A DNA stretch of 64,000 bases from Thauera sp. K11 (GTDB taxonomy: Bacteria > Pseudomonadota > Gammaproteobacteria > Burkholderiales > Rhodocyclaceae): the NCBI RefSeq assembly GCF_002354895.1, contig NZ_CP023439.1, positions 1,240,001-1,304,000 on the forward strand, in the 5' to 3' direction. The position numbers and the translations under genes are program-made. This document shows positions 42,421 to 50,341 of the stretch, in pieces (positions within the stretch are counted from its first letter, which is position 1; the number at the start of each line of letters is the position of its first letter). The notes below the pieces were generated by a model that ran no database searches, was not told where the DNA came from, and saw nothing but the letters and a program-made list of their open reading frames with translations.

Positions 42421-44796
42421 TTAGGCACTGGCCGGACAACTCATTTGCTCGGGAATAACATGCTTCTCTGGCTCGTCTCGTCGGAGCCATCTTGCAAATC
42501 TCCACCTGAACTTGGTTAGCGGCGTCACACTTTTGCCGACATTCCTCAATGCTATCTTTGCACATCTGCGATATCGCATTGATCGCCTGCATTGTGCTCT
42601 TAACAAAGACGTCATTCGCAGGAGCACCTGGAAAAATACATCGAACGACGTCGGCACTCCCGGCAAGCCTCGCGACTCACCTGATGAATTGAGTGGATCG
42701 GGAGAAAGGTCATCAGGGTCTATAAACCTCAGTGGGTTTTGTTTGGCGTATCCAAACAAATTTAAGCCACCCGCGATCCCGATCGGATCGGGCGAGATGT
42801 AACGCCCGATCGTCGGATCATAGTACCGCTTCCAATTGTAAAAGAGCCCTGATTCCTTATCGAAGTACTGCCCCGGCAACCGCAGATTGACCGTCGTGCT
42901 GGTACCTGTGCCCGCGGGGTCTGCGTTCGCCGCCGTGCTGCCGAACGCATCCGATTCCCACCGCCACACCACCTGCCCGGCCTGGTTGCGCGCCACCCTC
43001 GGGGTGTTCAGGTGATCTGTCTCCAGGTACAGCACCGTCTCTGGCGTGCCGTGGCGGATCAGCGCGACGGGGGTGTCGTCGCGCCAGACGTAGGTGATGC
43101 GCGGGGTGCCCGCCCCGTCAGCCTCGACCAGCAGGCGGTCGGCGTGGTCGTAGAGGTAGAGCGTCGTCGTCGCGCCCTGGGGCGCGGCGGCCGTGGTGCT
43201 CTTTCTCAGCCGCCGGCCCTTGTGGTCGTAGTCGTAGGTGGCGAGCAGGGGGCCTGCCGGGGTGCCCTGGCGCACTTCGGCGAGGTAGCCGGCCTGGTTC
43301 CAGACGAAGCCGAGGTTGCGAAGCTGCGTGACGTTGCCCGCGGCATCGACGCTCACCGCCTGGCCGGCGACGCTGGCCGGGCGGTTGGTGTGGGGCGTGT
43401 AGGTGTGGCTGCCACCGGCGTCGCTCGTGCGGTTGCCGTTGGCATCGTAGCCGAGCGACTGGGTCTTGGCGGGGCCGGCTTCGCTGTCGAGGCGGCCGAG
43501 GGCGTCGTAGCCGTAGGTGGTGGTGCCGGCCGGGCTCGCGCGCTCGACGATGTTGCCGTCGGCGTCGTAGGTCAGGGTTTCCCGGGCCCATGTGGAAGTG
43601 TGCGGCAGGAGCATGGCCGCGAGGCCCAGTACCAGTACCAGTGCCGTGCGGCGCCGTCCCAGCGCACCGAGCAGCCCCGCACCGAGCAGCGCCAGGGCCC
43701 AGGCCGGCAGCGGCACGTCGCCGTCCTGGGGGCGTGTCGCCTGGGTAACCGTTTGCCCGATGGGCAGGCCGTCGTCCGAGAACTGCCGGCTCAGGCCCGT
43801 GCCGTTGCCGAAGGTCTGCGCGGTGACGTTGCCCGCGGCGTCCGTCTGCACGTCCTTGACCAGATCGATCGGCGTCCCCGCCACGTCCCCGGCGACCTTG
43901 CCGATGCGCCCGTCCGCATCGCGGCTCGTGGTGAGCACCTTGCCCGAGGGGGTGATCGTGGTGATCGGCCGGTCGGCGTCGTCGTAGGTGTACCGGGTGG
44001 TCAGGCTCACCGTGCCGATGGTGCGCGTCTCGCTCTCGAGGTTGCCGCGGGCGTCGTACGCGTAGCGCGTGCTCCCCAGCTTGTCGCTCGCCTGGCACAG
44101 CCGGCCGATGCCGTTCGCGCAGCCGGTGTCCCAGGTGTAGGTGACGTTCTCTCCGCTTTGGGGGTAAGCGACGGTGAGCGGGCGGTTGAGCGCGTCGTAG
44201 GTGAAGCTCGCGGTGGTGCCGCGCCCGTCGCTCAGGGTCTTGAGGTTGCCTGCCGCATCGAAGGTGGCCGGCCGGCTGCCGCGGTCGGCGGACGTTTCCT
44301 GGACGTTGCCCAGGCCGTCGACGGTGAAGCCGGTCGCGGCCTGGTTGGGCGCGGTGAGGCCGGTCAGGCGGTCCTGGCCGTCGTAGGCGAGCTGGGTGAG
44401 GCCGGCGAGCGGATCGGTGATCCGCAGCGGGCGGTCCAGGCCGTCGTACTCGGTGGTGGTGGTCTTGCCCCGGAAGCTGGCGTCGCTCGTGCGGTTGCCG
44501 TTGGCGTCGTAGCCGTACAGCGTCGAGACGTCCTCGCCGTTGCGGGTCTCGATCAGGTGCTGCAGGCGGCCCAATGCATCGAAGGCGAAGCGCTGGCTGC
44601 GCGCGACCGAGGCATCCGGGTTGGTCCAATAAGTGTTTCTGCTCGACCTGCTGGCCGTAACCGGGCAGGTGGAAGATTGCTGAGCACGGGACACCACTCC
44701 CGTTGTGTGGAGGGGTTGTGCGGCTTGCCGGCGCTGCACGTGCCTTGGCATCCCGGGGCGTTTCGGTGGAAACGCATCACCGGGAGGACCATTCAC
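42421..44796 (-). CDS. Orphan Rhs core with frameshifted toxin tip
   Basis: A displaced Rhs module. Core homology to the full-length gene begins at WTNPDAS (about 44628) and runs through many YD repeats, the internal hydrophobic segment VPLPAWALALLGAGLLGALG and the end RYISPDPIGIAGGLNLFGYA. The first 55 or so codons come from the adjoining repeat element and are not Rhs. No signal peptide. After DPDDLSPDP the frame departs from related tips. The end ICKMAPTRRAREACYSRANE...GQCLKNCK, homologous to the tip at 56749, is found in another frame ending at 42407. The tip is thus frameshifted. Probably a silent donor cassette. Confidence 0.8.
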   Translation of the reverse strand: MNGPPGDAFPPKRPGMPRHVQRRQAAQPLHTTGVVSRAQQSSTCPVTASRSSRNTYWTNPDASVARSQRFAFDALGRLQHLIETRNGEDVSTLYGYDANGNRTSDASFRGKTTTTEYDGLDRPLRITDPLAGLTQLAYDGQDRLTGLTAPNQAATGFTVDGLGNVQETSADRGSRPATFDAAGNLKTLSDGRGTTASFTYDALNRPLTVAYPQSGENVTYTWDTGCANGIGRLCQASDKLGSTRYAYDARGNLESETRTIGTVSLTTRYTYDDADRPITTITPSGKVLTTSRDADGRIGKVAGDVAGTPIDLVKDVQTDAAGNVTAQTFGNGTGLSRQFSDDGLPIGQTVTQATRPQDGDVPLPAWALALLGAGLLGALGRRRTALVLVLGLAAMLLPHTSTWARETLTYDADGNIVERASPAGTTTYGYDALGRLDSEAGPAKTQSLGYDANGNRTSDAGGSHTYTPHTNRPASVAGQAVSVDAAGNVTQLRNLGFVWNQAGYLAEVRQGTPAGPLLATYDYDHKGRRLRKSTTAAAPQGATTTLYLYDHADRLLVEADGAGTPRITYVWRDDTPVALIRHGTPETVLYLETDHLNTPRVARNQAGQVVWRWESDAFGSTAANADPAGTGTSTTVNLRLPGQYFDKESGLFYNWKRYYDPTIGRYISPDPIGIAGGLNLFGYAKQNPLRFIDPDDLSPDPLNSSGESRGLPGVPTSFDVFFQVLLRMTSLLRAQCRRSMRYRRCAKIALRNVGKSVTPLTKFRWRFARWLRRDEPEKHVIPEQMSCPASA

Positions 44797-45464
44797 CCAG
44801 GGGCCGAGGAGCGCTGATCAGGCGCGAAGGTGATCCGTCCGGGGATCAGCCGGCAACGGCAGTTGGGCTGCGGTTGCGTTCGAGGGAAACGAGGTTCGGG
44901 ACCTCGGGGATCGGGCCCAGGGGCCCGTCACGCGGCGGCGTCATGCGCCGCCATTGCCTTTCTACCGATCCCCCCGCTTTGGGAGGCCGCGCGCCTCAGG
45001 GGCTGGCGGAACCTACGGGCGGTGGTAGGCGCGTCGTCACTAGCCGCGCTGCTCCTAGTGACGACGCGCGGCGCTGGCTCAGCCGGGTGCCGGGGCACAG
45101 CCGATCGGCGCGCACACCGGGCGGCGATCGATGTTGCCGGCCCGACGCCGGTGCAGGGAGATTGGCGCACGCGATGGGGCGCGTGCACGGAGGATCACCA
45201 CCGACGGTCGAGCCACGTGACGATCCAGCAAGGTGCAGACGCACTAGGAACAGTGAGGAGATGCACAGCGCAACCGTAGGAGGCTACGCTCGCCGATTCA
45301 GGATCGGCGGAACTCTATAGGCGCGTAACGAGCGCTACGCCTTTTCGCGCCGCGATGGTGCAGGACAAGGAGCCTTGACGCAGCCTTCATTGGACGACTC
45401 GGGCCGGTACGCGTCAAGGGGCGATAACGTATTCACCGGGGTTTGCCGGCGATTGCGTGTGGCA
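44629..45464 (-). repeat. Rhs-associated repeat element, copy 1
   Basis: An 836-base element abutting the truncated start of the orphan rhs core. It recurs at 48294-49128 and, shortened, at 52535-52977. It contains a perfect 15-bp hairpin (45029-45069) and other inverted repeats but no convincing gene. It lies between one cassette's immunity gene and the next cassette's core. Confidence 0.85.
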
Positions 45465-45465
45465 G

Positions 45466-46035
45466 CTACTGGGCCAGCTCTTTATATCGCGCCAACAGCC
45501 CAACATCAAAGCGCTGAACGTCGATTTTGTCGACGAAGTCAAATTCGTAGCGAATGTCTTCCGAACGATCGCTCCCCGCATCCCCAACAAGCTCAGTCAG
45601 TGCCCGCTCAAGCACAGTGTAGTCATCAAGCATCAACCCGAGGCGCGCTAGGTTGGTGGCGCAATATCTCACTAAACGATCTTGGGACTTGGCCACATCG
45701 AGCGCCTTCTCAGCGATTGCGATCGCCTCATTACTACTAGAAGGTTCGATCATGCCAAGAGTGATCGCAAGGCCCGCATGTGCCATCGGATCACTTGGCA
45801 AGTCGTGGATACGTCGGCGCAGGCAGTCGATGTAAAGCGAATCGTTCCTTGCCTTAGAACATTCGCTTGCGAGCAGCGTATACAAAACGGCGCGGTCCTC
45901 GTCCGAGGTTGATGCCGCCAGCAACTGCTCTAACCGAGGAACACTCCCTGGAACGGAGCCGAACCGGGACTTGACACGCTGACTTCTCAGCGTAGCCAAC
46001 TCAGCAATTAAGGCAGCGTGCTCATCTCTCGTCAT
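45466..46035 (-). CDS. Putative TPR-like immunity protein
   Basis: A 189-residue all-helical protein with TPR-like spacing (DEDRAVLYTLLASECSKARN, DPMAHAGLAITLGM, NEAIAIAEKALDVAKS, RLVRYCATNLARLGLM). The ATG overlaps the stop of the upstream rhs gene by ATGA, so production is coupled to the toxin. Specific family not recognised. Confidence 0.6.
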   Translation of the reverse strand: MTRDEHAALIAELATLRSQRVKSRFGSVPGSVPRLEQLLAASTSDEDRAVLYTLLASECSKARNDSLYIDCLRRRIHDLPSDPMAHAGLAITLGMIEPSSSNEAIAIAEKALDVAKSQDRLVRYCATNLARLGLMLDDYTVLERALTELVGDAGSDRSEDIRYEFDFVDKIDVQRFDVGLLARYKELAQ

Positions 46036-48461
46036 CGCCAGTTACCTCTCGGTGCAGGAGGTGGTGCCCAGCCGTCTACGTCAGCATCACTCCAAGGAGG
46101 CGGCGGATCTGGTTGCTTCCGGCGGCACATGTCGCCGCGGATGCGAGCGCGTTCTATGCAGCCTCCATAGGACCAGTGGCCAAAATATTTGCTGCAAGCT
46201 GCTTCTTCCAGTTCCTGCTGCTCCTCGCATGGATCCTTGTCATCGGGCGTGCACAGTTCCTTGATTTTCTGCGCGATGCTCTTGATCACCTTTTTGCCCG
46301 ATGGCCCGGACATGTAGATCGCGCCACCAACAATCAACACGCTGCCACCAACGACGACAGCCGCCGCGTTCTCGCCTCTTGGATCGGTAAAGGTCAGCGG
46401 ATTCTGCTTCGCGTACCCAAACAAATTTAGGCCGCCCGCGAGCCCGATCGGATCGGGCGAGATGTAACGCCCGATCGTCGGATCATAGTACCGCTTCCAA
46501 TTGTAAAAGAGCCCTGATTCCTTATCGAAGTACTGTCCTGGAAACCGCAGATTGACCGTCGTGCTGGTACCTGTGCCCGCGGGGTCTTCGTTCGCCGCCG
46601 TGCTGCCGAAGGCATCCGATTCCCACCGCCACACCACCTGCCCGGCCTGGTTGCGCGCCACCCTCGGGGTGTTCAGGTGATCTGTCTCCAGGTACAGCAC
46701 CGTCTCTGGCGTGCCGTGGCGGATCAGCGCGACGGGGGTGTCGTCGCGCCAGACGTAGGTGATGCGCGGGGTGCCCGCCCCGTCAGCCTCGACCAGCAGG
46801 CGGTCGGCGTGGTCGTAGAGGTAGAGCGTCGTCGTCGCGCCCTGGGGCGCGGCGGCCGTGGTGCTCTTTCTCAGCCGCCGGCCCTTGTGGTCGTAGTCGT
46901 AGGTGGCGAGCAAGGGACCGGCCGGGGTGCCCTGGCGCACTTCGGCGAGGTAGCCGGCCTGGTTCCAGACGAAGCCGAGGTTGCGAAGCTGCGTGACGTT
47001 GCCCGCGGCATCGACGCTCACCGCCTGGCCGGCGACGCTGGCCGGGCGGTTGGTGTGGGGCGTGTAGGTGTGGCTGCCGCCGGCGTCGCTCGTGCGGTTG
47101 CCGTTGGCGTCGTAGCCGAGCGACTGGGTCTTGGCGGGGCCGGCTTCGCTGCCGAGGCGGCCGAGGGCGTCGTAGCCGTAGGTGGTGGTGCCGCTCGGGC
47201 TCGCGCGCTCGACGATGTTGCCGTCGGCGTCGTAGGTCAGGGTTTCCCGGGCCCATGTGGCAGTGTGCGGCAGGAGCATGGCCGCGAGGCCCAGTACCAG
47301 TACCAGTGCCGCGCGGCGCCGTCCCAGCGCACCGAGCAGCCCCGCACCGAGCAGCGCCAGGGCCCAGGCCGGCAGCGGCACGTCGCCGTCCTGGGGGCGT
47401 GTCGCCTGGGTAACCGTTTGTCCGATGGGCAGGCCGTCGTCCGAGAACTGCCGGCTCAGGCCCGTGCCGTTGCCGAAGGTCTGCGCGGTGACGTTGCCCG
47501 CGGCGTCCGTCTGCACGTCCTTGACCAGATCGATCGGCGTCCCCGCCACGTCCCCGGCGACCTTGCCGATGCGCCCGTCCGCATCGCGGCTCGTGGTGAG
47601 CACCTTGCCCGAGGGGGTGATCGTGGTGATCGGCCGGTCGGCGTCGTCGTAGGTGTACCGGGTGGTCAGGCTCACCGTGCCGATGGTGCGGGTCTCGCTC
47701 TCGAGGTTGCCGCGGGCGTCGTACGCGTAGCGCGTGCTCCCCAGCTTGTCGCTCGCCTGGCACAGCCGGCCGATGCCGTTCGCGCAGCCGGTGTCCCAAG
47801 TGTAGGTGACGTTCTCTCCGCTTTGGGGGTAGGCGACGGTGAGCGGGCGGTTGAGCGCGTCGTAGGTGAAGCTCGCGGTGGTGCCGCGCCCGTCGCTCAG
47901 GGTCTTGAGGTTGCCCGCCGCATCGAAGGTGGCCGGCCGGCTGCCGCGGTCGGCCGATGTTTCCTGGACGTTGCCCAGCCCGTCGACGGTGAAGCTGGTC
48001 GCGGCCTGGTTGGGCGCGGTGAGGCCGGTCAGGCGGTCCTGGCCGTCGTAGGCGAGCTGGGTGAGGCCGGCGAGCGGATCGGCGATCCGCAGCGGACGGT
48101 CCAGGCCGTCGTACTCGGTGGTGGTGGTCTTGCCCCGGAAGCTGGCGTCGCTCGTGCGGTTGCCGTTGGCGTCGTAGCCGTACAGCGTCGAGACGTCCTC
48201 GCCGTTGCGGGTCTCGATCAGGTGCTGCAGGCGGCCCAATGCATCGAAGGCGAAGCGCTGGCTGCGCGCGACCGAGGCATCCGGGTTGGTCCAATAAGTG
48301 TTTCTGCTCGACCTGCTGGCCGTAACCGGGCAGGTGGAAGATTGCTGAGCACGGGACACCACTCCCGTTGTGTGGAGGGGTTGTGCGGCTTGCCGGCGCT
48401 GCACGTGCCTTGGCATCCCGGGGCGTTTCGGTGGAAACGCATCACCGGGAGGACCATTCAC
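46032..48461 (-). CDS. Orphan Rhs core with Cys-rich toxin tip
   Basis: An 809-residue frame whose Rhs homology begins at WTNPDAS (about 48293) and continues intact to RYISPDPIGLAGGLNLFGYA. The tip starts with a hydrophobic helix (AAAVVVGGSVLIVGGAIYM), then KVIKSIAQKIKELC and a Cys-rich end (CSKYFGHWSYGGCIERARIR). A hydrophobic start is common where the tip must cross a membrane. It lacks a signal peptide; the first 55 or so codons belong to the repeat element. Coupled to the immunity gene at 45466. Core nearly identical to the other copies, so it can recombine with the full-length gene. Confidence 0.82.
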   Translation of the reverse strand: MNGPPGDAFPPKRPGMPRHVQRRQAAQPLHTTGVVSRAQQSSTCPVTASRSSRNTYWTNPDASVARSQRFAFDALGRLQHLIETRNGEDVSTLYGYDANGNRTSDASFRGKTTTTEYDGLDRPLRIADPLAGLTQLAYDGQDRLTGLTAPNQAATSFTVDGLGNVQETSADRGSRPATFDAAGNLKTLSDGRGTTASFTYDALNRPLTVAYPQSGENVTYTWDTGCANGIGRLCQASDKLGSTRYAYDARGNLESETRTIGTVSLTTRYTYDDADRPITTITPSGKVLTTSRDADGRIGKVAGDVAGTPIDLVKDVQTDAAGNVTAQTFGNGTGLSRQFSDDGLPIGQTVTQATRPQDGDVPLPAWALALLGAGLLGALGRRRAALVLVLGLAAMLLPHTATWARETLTYDADGNIVERASPSGTTTYGYDALGRLGSEAGPAKTQSLGYDANGNRTSDAGGSHTYTPHTNRPASVAGQAVSVDAAGNVTQLRNLGFVWNQAGYLAEVRQGTPAGPLLATYDYDHKGRRLRKSTTAAAPQGATTTLYLYDHADRLLVEADGAGTPRITYVWRDDTPVALIRHGTPETVLYLETDHLNTPRVARNQAGQVVWRWESDAFGSTAANEDPAGTGTSTTVNLRFPGQYFDKESGLFYNWKRYYDPTIGRYISPDPIGLAGGLNLFGYAKQNPLTFTDPRGENAAAVVVGGSVLIVGGAIYMSGPSGKKVIKSIAQKIKELCTPDDKDPCEEQQELEEAACSKYFGHWSYGGCIERARIRGDMCRRKQPDPPPPWSDADVDGWAPPPAPRGNWR

Positions 48462-49128
48462 CCAGGGGCCGAGGAGCGCTGATCAGGCGCGAAGGTGATC
48501 CGTCCGGGGATCAGCCGGCAACGGCAGTTGGGCTGCGGTTGCGTTCGAGGGAAACGAGGTTCGGGACCTCGGGGATCGGGCTCAGGGGCCCGTCACGCGG
48601 CGGCGTCATGCGCCACCATCGCCTTTCTACCGATCCACCCGCTTCGGGAGACCGCGTGCCTCAGGGGCTGGCGGAATCTGCGGGCGGTGGTCGGCGCGTC
48701 GTCACTAGCCGCGCTGCTCCTAGTGACGACGCGCGGCGCTGGCTCAGCCGGGTGCCGGGGCACAGCCGATCGGCGCGCACACCGGGCGGCGATCGATGTT
48801 GCCGGCCCGACGCCGGTGCAGGGAGATTGGCGCACGCGAACTTGCGCGTGCACGGGAGAACATCGCCGACGGTCGCGCCGCGCGGCGATTCAGCAAGGTG
48901 CATACGCACCAGGAACAGTGAAGAACTGCACAGCGCGGCCTCGGGAGCCACGCACGCCGATTCAGGATCAGCTGAACTTGAAAGGCGCGTAACGAGCGCT
49001 ACGCCTTTTTGCGCCGCGATGGCGCAGGACAAGGAGCCTTAATGCAGCCTTCATTGGACGACTCGGGCCGGGGCGCGTCAAGTGGCGATGACGACTTCGC
49101 CGGGGTTTGCCGGCGATTGTGCGTGGCA
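48294..49128 (-). repeat. Rhs-associated repeat element, copy 2
   Basis: Near-identical to the element at 44629 at an offset of 3665, with the 15-bp hairpin at 48694-48734. Divergence rises in the last 300 bases. 49129-49251 holds no gene. Confidence 0.85.
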
Positions 49129-49251
49129 ATGGCAGGGTGCCGGACGAAACGAAAGGCCGCATCAACGGCCTTTCTCGTAGCAGCCACTCGCCGCTAAAGG
49201 CAGCGGGAGAGTGGCTTTACGGGTTATTTTTTTGACATAAGAATATAATTC

Positions 49252-49479
49252 TTAGGTTTTGATCTCTTCCATTTCCGGAGGGCGAAGATCTGGAAACTCC
49301 TTGTACAAGGGCTCCAAGAGCTCTAGGTCCATCTCAGCAACCACCATCCCAATCGCTTGCTGTGTCTTTTTCCGAAACTGCGCGTCCTCTGAATTGTTGA
49401 CGATGTAGAGCACATCATTTGCTCGCTCGAACATTTCAGACACCAGCGCGTGAATCCTCTCTGCTTCCGTACGATTCAT
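49252..49479 (-). CDS. Small putative immunity protein, separated from its rhs by IS5
   Basis: A 75-residue acidic helical protein (MNRTEAERIHALVSEMFERA start, LRPPEMEEIKT end) with a GGAG site 7 bases before ATG. Without the IS5-family element it would start about 10 bases after the stop of the rhs gene at 50342. It is therefore the likely cognate immunity gene. Family not recognised. Confidence 0.6.
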   Translation of the reverse strand: MNRTEAERIHALVSEMFERANDVLYIVNNSEDAQFRKKTQQAIGMVVAEMDLELLEPLYKEFPDLRPPEMEEIKT

Positions 49480-49492
49480 TCATTACTCCTTA

Positions 49493-50341
49493 GAACCTGT
49501 TCACGATCTTTTAAGCAATAGCACCAAGAAGGCCAGGTGGATGAATTGCAAGCTGGTGTTGAGCTTGCGCTCGCAGTTCTTCCACAGTCTTCGATTCTTC
49601 TCAAGCCAGGCAAAGCTGCGCTCGACGATCCAGCGCTTGGGCATGACCTTGAAGGTATGCAACTCACTGCGCTTGGCGATCTGCACCGTGACCTGTTCGC
49701 CCAAGATGTCTCCTACACCCTGGGCGAACGGTTTACCGCTGTAGCCGCTGTCGCCCAGCAAGCTTTCCACTCGCTTCAAGCCAGGCTTGCACCGCTCCAA
49801 CGCTCGTAGCGCACCCTTGCGGTCGGTCACTTCCGCTGTCGTCACCGCGATGGCGTGCGGCAAGCCTTGCGTGTCCACCGCGATGTGCCGTTTGATTCCC
49901 GAGACCTTCTTGCCCGCGTCATAACCCTTCTGACCCGCCGTGTCAGTGTTCTTCACGCTCTGCGCGTCCACGATCAAGAACCTGCTGCAAGCGTTGCGTC
50001 CCTGTTTCTCGCGGGCCGCGCCAACCTGATTTTTTGAGCGCCCGCTCAAGCAGGCTCACGCCGTTCTCATCCGGCTCGCTCCACTTGGCAAAGTACGAGT
50101 GCACGGTTCGCCATTTCGGAAAATCGCTGGGCAGCGCTCGCCACTGGCAGCCCGTACGCAGCAGGTACAACACCGCGCACCACACCTCGTACAGATCCAC
50201 TCTGCGTGGCTTGGTACGCTTGCGTGCTTGTTCCAGAATCGGAAGAATCTGCTCGAATCGATCACGACTCATGTCACTCCGATAGGTCTTCTCTCGCATC
50301 CGGGGAGTTTGCCCAATGGGGGAAAGATCGTGAACAGGTTC
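49493..50341 (-). mobile_element. IS5-family (IS427/IS1031-type) insertion sequence
   Basis: An 849-bp element with inverted ends GAACCTGTTCACGATCTTT / AAAGATCGTGAACAGGTTC and flanking TTA on both sides. It sits exactly between an rhs stop codon and the downstream immunity gene. Confidence 0.88.
49501..50299 (-). CDS. IS5-family transposase made by ribosomal frameshifting
   Basis: Two overlapping frames: 49943-50299 (118 residues, the DUF4096-type N-terminal domain with WCAVLYLLRTGCQWRALP and DFPKWRTVHSYFAKW) and 49501-50049 (182 residues, catalytic). Catalytic motifs are LIVDAQSVKNTD, LLGDSGYSGKPF and WIVERSFAWLEKNRRLWKNCE. The overlap holds a run of six A on the coding strand (50030-50035), a typical slippery site. 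The pair is therefore probably one functional transposase. Confidence 0.88.

Noticed and set aside
43012..44817. Long + strand frames (about 600 codons) antisense to each rhs core copy, also at 46677, 50918, 57385 and 59681
   Set aside because: They mirror the rhs core in all copies, are Val/Gly/Arg-rich without domains, and arise from the GC-rich codon pattern of the opposite strand.
44629..45464. Group II intron or retron as explanation of the rhs-linked repeat
   Set aside because: No reverse transcriptase frame and no recognisable domain V hairpin or intron boundary sequences were found on either strand.
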